29,226 bases of DNA. Source: JARKQH01 sp964631605. GTDB lineage: Bacteria; Verrucomicrobiota; Verrucomicrobiia; Limisphaerales; UBA8199. Location: assembly GCA_964631605.1 (NCBI GenBank), contig CAZVYG010000068.1, positions 1-29,226 of the forward strand, in the 5' to 3' direction. Made by a program: the position numbers and the translations under genes. Numbering within the stretch: the stretch's first letter is position 1; the number at the start of each line of letters is the position of its first letter. Shown here in pieces: positions 15,995-24,088 of this stretch. Below the pieces are notes generated by a model, which was not told where the DNA came from, ran no database searches, and saw only the letters and a list, made by a program, of their open reading frames with translations.

Positions 15995-17302
15995 ATGCTA
16001 AAGCTGTTTTCCGTTGCTCTTCTGGGGCTGGCGGCCCTCGACATCCATGCAGCCAACTGGCCGCAATGGCGGGGACCTTTTTTCAACGGCTCGACTTCCG
16101 AAACGAATCTGCCGGCGACCTGGAGCAAAACGGAGAACGTGGTTTGGACAGCGCCCCTGCCGGGCATGAGCGGCGCGACACCCGTGATCTGGAACGACGC
16201 GGTTTTCGTTTCCTCCCCGGACGAGCAAAAGAACCTCTTGCTGCTGTGCCTGGACCGGCGAACGGGCACGGAGAAATGGCGGCAGGTGGTGGCGACGGGC
16301 AACCGGGACAAGGGCCGGAATAACATGGCCTCGCCCAGCCCGGTGACCGACGGCCGGGCCGTGTATGTCATGTTTGCGACCGGTCACCTGGCCGCTTATG
16401 ACTTCGAGGGCAGGCCGCTCTGGTCCCGGGACCTGGCGGCGGAATACGGCCGGTTCGCGAACATGTGGATTTATGGCTCCAGCCCGATGCTTTTTCAGGA
16501 CCGGCTCTATGTCCAGGTCCTGCAGCGCAGTCCCGTGCCTGCGGATTATTCCCACGCGCTGGACGACAAGCCCACCCGCGAGTCTTTCTTGCTGTGCCTG
16601 GACCCGAAGACGGGCAGGAACCTTTGGCGCCAGGTCCGGCCCTCCGACGCCCGGGGAGAATCGCAGGAAGCCTACAGCACGCCCATCCCGTGGGAGCGCG
16701 CGACGGGGGCGGAAATCCTGGTCGTGGGGGCCAATTATCTCACCGCCCACGACCCGCCCACCGGGCGGGAAATCTGGCGCTGCGGCGGCTTTAACCCCAA
16801 CGGCGAGCAGCATTGGCGTATTGTGCCTTCGCCGGTGGTGGCGGGCGAGGTGGTGATTGGCTGCGCGCCCAAGCGCGACCCGGTGCTGGCCATCAAACCG
16901 GGCGGCCAGGGCGCGCTCCCTGAGCAGGCCATCGCCTGGACCTTCAAGGATTACCCCTCTGACTGCGTCACGCCCCTTTATTATCGCGACAAACTGTTCG
17001 TGCTCGATGGGGACCGGCAGGTCATGACCTGCCTGCAACCGGGCACGGGACAAGTCCTCTGGCAGGGCAACCTCGGGGTGCGCGAGATATTTCGCGCCTC
17101 ACCCACCGGCGCCGATGGCCGGATTTATTGTATCAGCGAAAACGGCACGGCCGTGGTGCTGGCAACTGAGGAGTTCAAAGTGCTGGCGAGGATACCGATG
17201 GGCGAATCACCGGTGCGCTCCACGATCGCCGTCGCCGCAGGCCAGTTGTTCATCCGCACCGCCAAACAGCTTTATTGCCTTGGCCGGAAGGCCAATCCCT
17301 GA
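15995..17302 (+). CDS. Secreted PQQ-like (BamB-type) beta-propeller protein
   Basis: The protein has 435 aa with a signal peptide (MLKLFSVALLGLAALDIHAA). It opens with NWPQWRGPFFNG, the usual first motif of outer-membrane BamB-like or PQQ-repeat propellers in this phylum. Blades show the recurring 'CLDRRTGTEKWR', 'AYDFEGRPLWSRDL', 'CLDPKTGRNLWRQ', 'AHDPPTGREIWRC' and 'CLQPGTGQVLWQG' pattern, about seven in all. No PQQ-dependent dehydrogenase active site is visible, so a binding or scaffold role is more likely than catalysis. ATG 15995 is chosen because it starts the signal peptide; the longer frame from 15836 overlaps the previous gene. Confidence 0.85.
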   Translation: MLKLFSVALLGLAALDIHAANWPQWRGPFFNGSTSETNLPATWSKTENVVWTAPLPGMSGATPVIWNDAVFVSSPDEQKNLLLLCLDRRTGTEKWRQVVATGNRDKGRNNMASPSPVTDGRAVYVMFATGHLAAYDFEGRPLWSRDLAAEYGRFANMWIYGSSPMLFQDRLYVQVLQRSPVPADYSHALDDKPTRESFLLCLDPKTGRNLWRQVRPSDARGESQEAYSTPIPWERATGAEILVVGANYLTAHDPPTGREIWRCGGFNPNGEQHWRIVPSPVVAGEVVIGCAPKRDPVLAIKPGGQGALPEQAIAWTFKDYPSDCVTPLYYRDKLFVLDGDRQVMTCLQPGTGQVLWQGNLGVREIFRASPTGADGRIYCISENGTAVVLATEEFKVLARIPMGESPVRSTIAVAAGQLFIRTAKQLYCLGRKANP

Positions 17303-17310
17303 CACCGCCC

Positions 17311-17847
17311 ATGGTGCTGCCCTATAAAATCTCGACCCTGCTTTACTGTTTCAACGCGCGGGATGAAATTCTGCTGCTCGAGCGCGCCCAGGAACCCAAC
17401 CGCGGACGGTGGAGCCCCCCCGGAGGCAAGTTACACATGACGGAGGGAGAATCGCCTTATGTGTGCGCCTGCCGGGAGGCCGCTGAGGAGATGGGACTCG
17501 AGCTAACGCCGGCCGATCTCCATCTGGCCGGCCTGGTCAGCGAGCACGGCTACCAGGGCAACACGCATTGGCTGATGTTCCTCTTCGAGGTGAAACGGCG
17601 CCTCACCCGCGTGCCCCCGGACCATCCCGAAGGCCGCTTCCGCTTCTTCCCACGGTCCGCGCTGGCCAGCCTCCCGCTGCCGCAGACCGACTTGGAGAGC
17701 CTCTGGCCCTGGTTCTGGCAATATCGCGGCGGCTTTTTTGCCGCTCACTGCCATTGTTACCCCGATGGACGAAATTCCTGGTCTCTGGAGGAAAGCTGGC
17801 TGCCATCGGCCATCACCCCTTCGCCGCCGGAGCGCGCAAATGCCTGA
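17311..17847 (+). CDS. Nudix hydrolase
   Basis: This 178-aa protein is expected to hydrolyse a nucleoside-diphosphate-linked substrate; which one is not evident. The Nudix box runs from PPGGKLHMTEGE to CREAAEEMGLEL. REAAEEMG (Arg55, Glu56, Glu59, Glu60) is canonical, but the first spacer is two residues longer than the G-x5-E consensus (Gly39 to Glu47, with Glu45 also in between). ATG 17311 is preferred to 17275, which lies inside the propeller gene. Its last eight bases (ATGCCTGA) contain the tadA start, so the two are translationally linked. Confidence 0.87.
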   Translation: MVLPYKISTLLYCFNARDEILLLERAQEPNRGRWSPPGGKLHMTEGESPYVCACREAAEEMGLELTPADLHLAGLVSEHGYQGNTHWLMFLFEVKRRLTRVPPDHPEGRFRFFPRSALASLPLPQTDLESLWPWFWQYRGGFFAAHCHCYPDGRNSWSLEESWLPSAITPSPPERANA

Positions 17848-18364
17848 CCAGCCTGTCATAGATTTGCACAGCGACCATTTCTTCATGGGCGAAGCCCTCC
17901 GGCAGGCCGCGCGCGCCTGGGAGGCCGAGGAGGTGCCCGTTGGCGCGGTGATCGTCCGCGAGGGACGAATCATCGCCCGAGCCTTCAACCAGGTCGAGCT
18001 CCTCCGCGATGCCACCGCCCACGCCGAAATGCTTGCCATCACGCAGGCCGAGGAGGCGCTGGGGGACTGGCGTCTGAACGAGTGCACCCTGTATGTGACC
18101 AAAGAGCCCTGCCCGATGTGCGCGGGCGCCATCGTCCATGCCCGGGTCGGCAGGGTGGTTTTCGGAGCCAGTGATCCCAAGGCCGGCGCCGCCGGCAGCG
18201 CGTTGAACCTCCTGCAATTCCCCACCTTCAACCACCGCTGCGAGGTGACGCAGGGGCTGCGGGAGCCTGAATGCCGCGCCCTGTTGCAGAACTTCTTCGC
18301 GGACAAACGCGCCCGAGCAAAGGCCGGGGATGTGGAAGGCTCCGGCGACGCCGCCAGTCCGTAG
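17840..18364 (+). CDS. tadA: tRNA-specific adenosine deaminase
   Basis: This 174-aa protein deaminates A34 of tRNA-Arg(ACG) to inosine, an essential decoding step in most bacteria. The zinc-dependent deaminase motifs are HAEM (His61, catalytic Glu63) and PCPMCAGA (Cys91, Cys94). EVPVGAVIV near the N-terminus and FGASDPKAGAAGSALNLL after the second motif are typical of TadA rather than cytidine or guanine deaminases. The start overlaps the Nudix stop by 8 bp. The last 10 or so residues (GDVEGSGDAASP) are a non-conserved tail. Confidence 0.94.
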   Translation: MPDQPVIDLHSDHFFMGEALRQAARAWEAEEVPVGAVIVREGRIIARAFNQVELLRDATAHAEMLAITQAEEALGDWRLNECTLYVTKEPCPMCAGAIVHARVGRVVFGASDPKAGAAGSALNLLQFPTFNHRCEVTQGLREPECRALLQNFFADKRARAKAGDVEGSGDAASP

Positions 18365-18464
18365 CGGGACAAAAGTTGCGCGTGGAGTTGCCAGTGGGCA
18401 AGAAACCGTTGGCCCGGATTACCAACGACCCAGTCTTGCGCGGGCCTCAAAGATCAGGGACGCT

Positions 18465-19259
18465 ATGCGGGTCATGAGAAAGAAACCGTCCAGCCAGCCG
18501 CCGAAGGCGCGGGGACACACTCCCGACGGGCGCACGCAAGGAACCCGTCGGCAAGCCCGCCGGGCCGGGCATCGTCCGGCGGGAGCCACTCCAAGTGGTG
18601 GGAAGCCGGGGGCGCGAAAGGTCTATCTGGTGGAGGATCACCCCGTCTATCGGGATGGTTTGGCGCGGATTCTGAATGACCAGCCGGACCTGGCTGTGTG
18701 CGGCGCGGCAGCGCGCGCGGAAGCCGCCCTGCCGGAGGTGCGGCGGCTTCGACCGGACCTGGTGCTGATTGACCTAACGCTGCCTGGCAAGAGCGGGCTG
18801 GACCTGATCCGGGAAATTCGCAAGGAGGATCGTGCCGTCAAGCTGTTGGTGGTTTCGATGCATGATGAGGCCTTGTATGCGGAGCGCGTCCTGCGCGCCG
18901 GGGGCGACGGCTACATTATGAAAGAGGAGGATGCCCAGGAGATTGTTCGGGCGGTGCGAGACGTTTTGCTGGGCCGCATCTACGTCAGCGAGGAGGTTCT
19001 GGCCGCCGGCCGCAAACCCGCTCGGAAGAACTGCTCGCGCGTCAGGCTGCCGCTGTTGGATCGCCTGGCCGATGGCGAGCTTCGGGTATTGGAGTTGCTG
19101 GGGCGGGGCAAGGATGTGTCCGAGATGGCCCGGGAACTCGGCGCGACGGCGTCGCACGTGCGGCGGCAATGCCTTCGCATTCGGCGGAAACTGGGATTGA
19201 AAAACGAGGTCAGCCTGGTCCGCTATGCGGTTTGCTGGGTCGAGAGCGGGAAAGGATAG
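18465..19259 (+). CDS. Response regulator, receiver plus LuxR-type HTH, with basic N-terminal extension
   Basis: The protein has about 264 aa. Residues of about 53-170 form a receiver domain: VYLVEDHPVYRDGL (acidic pocket Glu57-Asp58), phospho-acceptor Asp103 in VLIDLTLPGKSGLDLI, and a switch/lysine region VVSMHDEALYAERVLRAGGD then GYIMKEE. Residues of about 190-250 form a LuxR/NarL-type HTH (LADGELRVLELLGRGK, ELGATASHVRRQCLRIRRKL). Unlike usual family members it has about 50 residues before the receiver, very rich in Lys, Arg, Pro and Gly (RKKPSSQPPKARGHTP and similar). Start codons at 18465 or 18474 are equally possible, and a later start would remove the extension. No kinase gene is adjacent, so it is an orphan regulator here. 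Confidence 0.85.
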   Translation: MRVMRKKPSSQPPKARGHTPDGRTQGTRRQARRAGHRPAGATPSGGKPGARKVYLVEDHPVYRDGLARILNDQPDLAVCGAAARAEAALPEVRRLRPDLVLIDLTLPGKSGLDLIREIRKEDRAVKLLVVSMHDEALYAERVLRAGGDGYIMKEEDAQEIVRAVRDVLLGRIYVSEEVLAAGRKPARKNCSRVRLPLLDRLADGELRVLELLGRGKDVSEMARELGATASHVRRQCLRIRRKLGLKNEVSLVRYAVCWVESGKG

Positions 19260-19352
19260 CCGGGGTGGCCTGGCGCGGCACTCGTGGCGCAAGCCGGCCT
19301 GGCATGAAGGGGGGTACACAGTTTTCCGGTCACCTGCGGGACAAGCCGGGTT

Positions 19353-20180
19353 TTACTCCTTCGAGTGGTCGTGGGGCGGACCGGGAAGCGGCTGCGGCGC
19401 GCGCAGTTTGCGGTAAATCCAGGTCTCCAGCGGTCGTAACGGCCGGAGCCAGCGATAAAACGGGGAATAGATCAGCCGGATGCGGATGACGGACAGAAAC
19501 ATGGTCAGCGAGGTGCGGAACAGCGTCACCTTCGAGCCAATCTTGTCGGTCCATTCGGTGGGCACTTCCAGCACGCGGTAGCCGGCCCGTTTCAGCGAGT
19601 AGAGCAGGTTGATGTCGAACGCCATGTCGGCAATTCGCAAGGAGGAATGAATGCGTTCCACCGCTTCGCGGTGCATGACTTTGGCGCCGCACTGGGTGTC
19701 CCGAATGTGCATGCCGAACAGCGCCTCAACAATCAAATGGAACACACGACTGGCGAACCGCCGCTTCCCACTTTGCTCCACATGCAGCACCGATCCCGGA
19801 AGCCAGCGCGATCCGATCACGCAATCGGCTTCACCGGCGCGCTTCACCAAGTCGTGAAACGCGCGCGGCGGCGTCGCTCCGTCGGCATCCACATAGCCGA
19901 TCAAATCCGCCAGCGGCGCCAGCTTCAACCCTTCGATGAGCGCTCCCCCTTTGCCAATCGGGTCTGCGAACTCCAGCGTGCTGATGGCCGGATAATCCAC
20001 AGCCACCCGCCGCACCACCTCGAGCGTATTGTCCCGGCAACCGTTGAGCACCACCACCAGTTGGAATTTGCCGTGATAATGTTCCTGGAAATAGCGGCCG
20101 TAGTCGCGCAGCACCGGTTCGATGCGGCGCGCCTCGTTATAGGCGGGGATGAGGAGCAACAGGCTCGGTTCGGTCACCAC
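19353..20180 (-). CDS. Glycosyltransferase family 2, dolichyl/polyprenyl-phosphate-sugar-synthase-like
   Basis: The protein has about 275 aa. A GT-A fold is indicated by LLLLIPAYNEARRIEPVL at the start, VVVLNGCRDNT, GKGGALIEGLKLA, the DxD-containing YVDADGATPP, and GSRWLPGS. The acceptor region is CGAKVMHREAV. This series resembles enzymes that move a sugar from a nucleotide to a polyprenyl phosphate. A C-terminal hydrophobic and basic stretch (about 215-255) may attach it to the membrane. The first Met codon upstream falls inside the aldolase gene; GTG at 20180 (or 20177) just before EPSLLLLIPAYNE is the best start, with GTG 20195 possible. It follows the threonine aldolase closely on the same strand. 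Confidence 0.85.
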   Translation of the reverse strand: MVTEPSLLLLIPAYNEARRIEPVLRDYGRYFQEHYHGKFQLVVVLNGCRDNTLEVVRRVAVDYPAISTLEFADPIGKGGALIEGLKLAPLADLIGYVDADGATPPRAFHDLVKRAGEADCVIGSRWLPGSVLHVEQSGKRRFASRVFHLIVEALFGMHIRDTQCGAKVMHREAVERIHSSLRIADMAFDINLLYSLKRAGYRVLEVPTEWTDKIGSKVTLFRTSLTMFLSVIRIRLIYSPFYRWLRPLRPLETWIYRKLRAPQPLPGPPHDHSKE

Positions 20181-20188
20181 AGGCGAGT

Positions 20189-21262
20189 TTAGCACGTTTT
20201 GGCGTCGTAGGCCATGGCCAGCTCGCGGAGGTCCGCCGCGAACGCGTCCACATCCTCCGGCGTGGTGTCCCAACTGCACATCAGCCGCGATTCCTCCCAT
20301 CCGCCCACGTGCGTGTAAAACCTCCAGCCGCGCGCGTGAAGTCCCTCAATCACCGGCTCGGGCAGGCGCGCAAACACCGAGTTGGTCTGGACCGGGTAGG
20401 CAATCTCGACGCCTGGAACCGTCCGCAGCGCCGCCTCCAGCCGGCGGGCCATCGCATTGCTGTGCGCGGCGTGCCGCAGCCACGCCCCGTCCTGCAGCAT
20501 GCCCACCCAGGGCGCCGACAGGAACCGCATCTTCGACGCCAACTGGCCCCCCTGCTTGCAGCGATAGTCAAATTCCCGCGCCAGGTCGGGATTGAAAAAA
20601 ACCACCGCCTCGCCCACGGCCAGGCCGTTTTTCGTGCCGCCGAAACAAAGCACGTCCACTCCCGCCTGCCATGTCACTTCCTTCGGACTCACCCCCAGCG
20701 ACGCCACCGCGTTGGCGAACCGCGCCCCATCCATGTGGATCCGCAGGTGGTAACGCCGCGCCGCCTCGGCCAGCGTGTTCAATTCCGCCAGCGAATAAAC
20801 CGTCCCCACCTCGGTACCCTGCGTCAGGCTCAGCACCCGCGGCTTGGGATAATGAATGTCCGTGCGTTTGTTCACCGCCTGCGCAATCGCGTCAACGTTC
20901 ACTTTCCCTTCAGCGCCCGGCAACAGCAAAACCTTGGTGCCGTTGGCGAAGAATTCGGGCGCGCCGCACTCGGAAGTCTCCACATGGGCGCCCTCGTGGC
21001 AGAGGATGCTGTGGTAGGACTGGCAGAGCGAGGCCAGGGCCAGAGAGTTGGCCGAAGTGCCGTTGAAGACGAAAAAGACTTCGCACGGGGTCTCGAACAC
21101 CTCACGCAGGAGGTCCGACGCCCTTTGCGTCCAGGAATCGTCGCCGTAGCTGACCTCGTGGCCCCGGTTTGCCTCGACCATCGCCGCAAAGGCTTCCGGG
21201 CAAATCCCCGCATAATTATCACTGGCAAAATGCCGCGCGCGTGCCGCCGCCGTTGACTTCAT
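20189..21262 (-). CDS. Threonine aldolase family protein (PLP-dependent beta-eliminating lyase)
   Basis: The protein has 357 aa, the usual length. By family it cleaves L-threonine or L-allo-threonine to glycine and acetaldehyde. Fold-type I motifs are FASDNYAGICPEAF at the start, YGDDSWTQRASDLLREVF, FNGTSANSLAL, the PLP-binding Asp178 in RIHMDGARFANA, and the Schiff-base Lys211 in CFGGTKNGLAVGEA. ATG 21262 starts directly before the conserved domain; the same frame runs back to 21802 without family features. Co-directional with the glycosyltransferase, whose start lies within a few bases of this stop. Confidence 0.93.
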   Translation of the reverse strand: MKSTAAARARHFASDNYAGICPEAFAAMVEANRGHEVSYGDDSWTQRASDLLREVFETPCEVFFVFNGTSANSLALASLCQSYHSILCHEGAHVETSECGAPEFFANGTKVLLLPGAEGKVNVDAIAQAVNKRTDIHYPKPRVLSLTQGTEVGTVYSLAELNTLAEAARRYHLRIHMDGARFANAVASLGVSPKEVTWQAGVDVLCFGGTKNGLAVGEAVVFFNPDLAREFDYRCKQGGQLASKMRFLSAPWVGMLQDGAWLRHAAHSNAMARRLEAALRTVPGVEIAYPVQTNSVFARLPEPVIEGLHARGWRFYTHVGGWEESRLMCSWDTTPEDVDAFAADLRELAMAYDAKTC

Positions 21263-21349
21263 GGTCCAAGGGTAACGGTCCGGCGCCCGGGTTGAAAAGG
21301 GGCGATTTGCGCTTCCGGTTTGCCCCCGATTCCCTAGACTCCGCCGCGT

Positions 21350-21757
21350 ATGGAATGGCTCACCGACCTCATCTGGCACAACGGCAAGTTTCTGGGCATC
21401 GAGTGGAGCATCTGGAAAGTTGTCGGGTGGACCGGCAACGCCGTGTTCTTCTCGCGCTTTTTCGTCCAATGGTACGCGACGGAAAAACTGAAACGGGTGG
21501 TGGTGCCTACGGCCTTTTGGTGGCTGAGCCTCACCGGCTCGCTGTTGCTGCTGATCTATTCGCTTCGCCAGCGGGACTCCGTCTTCATCTTTGCCTACCT
21601 GTTCACCTGGATTCCCTACATTCGCAACCTGGTCATCCACCATCGCCACGCGCAGGCCCACCTCGAGTGCCCCCATTGCGCCATCCGCTGCCCCCCCCAC
21701 TCCAACTATTGCTTTTCCTGCGGCAGCCCCCTCTCGCCCGAAAAAGCCCGGGCTTGA
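21350..21757 (+). CDS. Lipid-A-disaccharide-synthase N-terminal (LAB_N) domain protein with C-terminal zinc ribbon
   Basis: The protein has 135 aa. Residues 1-98 match the LAB_N membrane domain: WKVVGWTGNAVFFSRFFVQW, then WWLSLTGSLLLLIYSLRQRD and VFIFAYLFTWIPYIRNL, about three membrane helices. In other bacteria this domain stands alone near lipid A or glycosyltransferase genes, or is fused to LpxB. Here it continues into a four-Cys knuckle, CPHC (107-110) and CFSC (121-124), which should bind zinc. The frame is continuous and the join is not at a repeat. The role is unknown; involvement in envelope lipid or glycan assembly follows from the family only. The nearby family 2 glycosyltransferase, divergent across the aldolase, is compatible with that. 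Confidence 0.83.
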   Translation: MEWLTDLIWHNGKFLGIEWSIWKVVGWTGNAVFFSRFFVQWYATEKLKRVVVPTAFWWLSLTGSLLLLIYSLRQRDSVFIFAYLFTWIPYIRNLVIHHRHAQAHLECPHCAIRCPPHSNYCFSCGSPLSPEKARA

Positions 21758-21879
21758 ACGCATCCGCCGATCGGAAAGGCCGCCCCACCCCGCGACTGCC
21801 ATTCCGCCCGGCGGCGGACGCCGGCTTTGACAGACACCCGTCCCCGCGCGAAATTACCTTTACCCGGCTTCCAAGTTTT

Positions 21880-23070
21880 ATGGCAACGTCGCCTTCAAAT
21901 CCCGGTCGGGCCGCGCCACCCGCGCCGGTTGCAACCGCTGCGCGTTCAGCAGCAGCCGACGAGACGTTGGCGCAGGCGTTGGACCGTCATACCGTCGTCG
22001 GCACGCTCTGGCGCGCCGAGAATGGCCGCGTTCGCTGTGTCGCCTGCGGGCACCGCTGCCTGATACCCGAAGGCCGCCGCGGCATCTGCAAAGTCCGTTT
22101 CAACCAGGCCGGCCAGCTTCGCGTCCCCTTCGGTTACGTGGCCGGCGCGCAATGCGATCCGGTCGAGAAAAAGCCTTTCTACCACGTTTACCCCGGCAGC
22201 AATGCCCTCACCTTCGGGATGCTGGGCTGCGATTTCCATTGTTCCTATTGCCAGAACTGGGTCACCAGCCAGGCGCTGCGCGATCCGGCCTCGCGCGCCT
22301 CCATCGAGGTGGTCACCCCCGCCCAACTGGTCGCCGCGGGCCGGCGCGCCAACGCGCGGCTGGCGGTCTCAAGCTACAACGAGCCGCTCATCACCGCCGA
22401 GTGGGCGGTGGCGGTCTTCCAGCAGGCCAAAGCCGCCGGCATGGCCTGCGCGTTTGTCTCGAACGGCAACGCCACGGCCGAAGCCCTCGATTTTCTCCAG
22501 CCGTGGATCGTCGCTTACAAAATTGATTTGAAGGGTTTTAATGACCAGCGCTACCGCACTCTGGGAGGAACGCTTGACTGCGTCTTGGAGTCCATTCGCA
22601 TGGTGCATGCGCGCGGCCTGTGGCTCGAGGTGGTCACCCTCCTCGTGCCCGGATTCAACGACAGCGAAGCCGAGTTGCGCGACATCGCCAAGTTCCTCGC
22701 CTCCGTCAGCCGCGACATCCCCTGGCACGTCACAGCGTTCCACCCCGATTACAAGCTGACCGGTCCGGCGGCCACCACCCCGGCTCAGTTGATCCGCGCG
22801 GCTGAAATCGGCACGGCCGCCGGCCTGCGCTTCGTGTATGCGGGCAACGCCCCCGGCCGGGTGGGCCGGTGGGAGGACACGCTCTGTCCCCAATGCCACG
22901 AAACGTTGATCTCCCGCCACGGCTTTTATGTGCGTTCTTACCGCCTCACCGCCGATGGCAAATGCCCAAAGTGCGGAACTGCCATTCCCGGCCTGTGGGC
23001 CGCCAACAGCGCGTCGGAGCAGGCCGGCCCGGAATCGCCCGACCGCTTTCCGCGTCGCATCCGCCTCTGA
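21880..23070 (+). CDS. amrS: AmmeMemoRadiSam system radical SAM enzyme
   Basis: The protein has 396 aa. The radical SAM cluster motif is MLGCDFHCSYCQNW (Cys117, Cys121, Cys124). It is preceded by a Cys-rich N-terminal segment (CVACGHRC, Cys53, Cys56 and Cys60, and Cys70 in GICKV) typical of AmrS. Following motifs are SSYNEPLITAEWA, FVSNGNATAEAL and YKIDLKGFNDQRYR. The C-terminus has two CxxC pairs (CPQC, CPKC), a probable zinc or cluster site. It resembles pyruvate-formate-lyase-activating enzymes, but the reaction of this system is not established. ATG 21880 gives a 35-residue Ala/Pro-rich lead before the domain. It is followed 21 bp later by amrB, clearly one unit. Confidence 0.93.
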   Translation: MATSPSNPGRAAPPAPVATAARSAAADETLAQALDRHTVVGTLWRAENGRVRCVACGHRCLIPEGRRGICKVRFNQAGQLRVPFGYVAGAQCDPVEKKPFYHVYPGSNALTFGMLGCDFHCSYCQNWVTSQALRDPASRASIEVVTPAQLVAAGRRANARLAVSSYNEPLITAEWAVAVFQQAKAAGMACAFVSNGNATAEALDFLQPWIVAYKIDLKGFNDQRYRTLGGTLDCVLESIRMVHARGLWLEVVTLLVPGFNDSEAELRDIAKFLASVSRDIPWHVTAFHPDYKLTGPAATTPAQLIRAAEIGTAAGLRFVYAGNAPGRVGRWEDTLCPQCHETLISRHGFYVRSYRLTADGKCPKCGTAIPGLWAANSASEQAGPESPDRFPRRIRL

Positions 23071-23091
23071 ACCTTGCACCGCAAACCCAAC

Positions 23092-23892
23092 ATGAAAACC
23101 CGAACCCGTCCCGCCGCCGTTGCCGGACGTTTCTACCCGGCGGACCCGGCTTCGCTGCGTCAGATGATTCAGTCGTTTCTTGCCACCGCCCCATGCCAAG
23201 GCGCGGACCCCAAGGCCGTCATCGCTCCCCACGCCGGCTACGTCTATTCCGGCCCCATCGCCGCCTCCGCCTATGCGGCGTGGGCGGGGTCGCGCGACAC
23301 CATTCGCCGCGTCGTGCTGGTGGGGCCGGCCCATTTCGTGCCATTCCGAGGCCTGGCTCTGCCCTCCACCGATGCGTTTGAGACCCCGCTCGGGCTGGTG
23401 CCGGTGGATCAAGCGGCCATCCAGCGGTTGCTGACTCTGCCGCGGGTGCAGCTTTTGGATGAAGCGCATGCCAATGAACATTCCCTCGAAGTCCAGTTGC
23501 CGTTCCTGCAAATCGTGCTCGACCGGTTTTCGATTGTCCCCATCCTTGCGGGTCAGGCCGCCGACGCGGACGTCGCCGCCGTGCTCGAGGCGCTCTGGGG
23601 CGGACCCGAAACCCGGTTCGTCATCAGCTCCGACCTGAGTCACTACCTCGATTCTTCAACCGCCCGGCGCGTGGACCGGGCCACGGCCAAGGCCATCGAG
23701 ACCCTCCACCCCGAGGCTATCGGCGAGGAGCAGGCGTGCGGCCGCATCCCCATCCGCGGCATGCTTTCGGCCGCCCGCGAGCATCATCTGCGCGTCCAGA
23801 CGCTGGACCTGCGCAACTCCGGCGATACCGCCGGATCGCCCACCCGCGTGGTCGGTTACGGCGCCTTTGCATTTGTTCCCACAACCGCCTGA
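23092..23892 (+). CDS. amrB: AmmeMemoRadiSam system protein B (MEMO1 family)
   Basis: The protein has 266 aa, a full MEMO-family length. Conserved ligands are visible: His47 in IAPHAGYVYSGP, His81 in LVGPAHFVPF, the SSDLSHY motif (Asp181, His184), and Cys216 in QACGRIPIRGM. His/His/Cys sets of this kind bind iron in the human homologue. The N-terminus RPAAVAGRFYPADPASL is the usual AmrB start. The C-terminus ends with VGYGAFAFVP and no AmrA (AMMECR1-like) domain is fused; no separate amrA is seen downstream. The function of the system in bacteria is not known. Confidence 0.93.
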   Translation: MKTRTRPAAVAGRFYPADPASLRQMIQSFLATAPCQGADPKAVIAPHAGYVYSGPIAASAYAAWAGSRDTIRRVVLVGPAHFVPFRGLALPSTDAFETPLGLVPVDQAAIQRLLTLPRVQLLDEAHANEHSLEVQLPFLQIVLDRFSIVPILAGQAADADVAAVLEALWGGPETRFVISSDLSHYLDSSTARRVDRATAKAIETLHPEAIGEEQACGRIPIRGMLSAAREHHLRVQTLDLRNSGDTAGSPTRVVGYGAFAFVPTTA

Positions 23893-23898
23893 CCCCGC

Positions 23899-23922
23899 TT
23901 GCCAGCGACGCGCGACTGGCAA
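23899..23922. terminator. Hairpin just after amrB
   Basis: TTGCCAG (23899-23905) pairs with CTGGCAA (23916-23922), with further self-complementary CGCGCG in the loop, 7 bp after the amrB stop. No T-run follows, so it would be a weak intrinsic terminator or a 3'-end stabiliser. Confidence 0.35.
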
Positions 23923-24053
23923 ACAAACACAGTCAGCAGCAGGCCCTCTTCCTTGCCAGTGGCACCCCGTGTCAGCGCCGCTGCCCTCGGCTTCTCGAAC
24001 GCGCGTATTCCAACCCCCAAACAGACAAGGAGTTGCTTCGCGCCTTGCACCGG

Positions 24054-24082
24054 TTGACAGAGCGCGGGGCACCCGCTATGTT
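24054..24082 (+). promoter_or_regulatory. Strong sigma70-type promoter with no CDS behind it
   Basis: TTGACA (24054-24059, perfect -35), a 17-bp spacer, then TATGTT (24077-24082, a 4/6 -10). It points into the 90-bp stretch before the convergent DUF4230 gene, where no open frame starts. This is the best-looking plus-strand promoter in the window. Confidence 0.6.
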
Positions 24083-24088
24083 TTGCGC

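Noticed and set aside
22369..23643. Minus-strand open frame of 424 codons opposite amrS/amrB
   Set aside because: Spans two supported genes and shows no recognisable domain.
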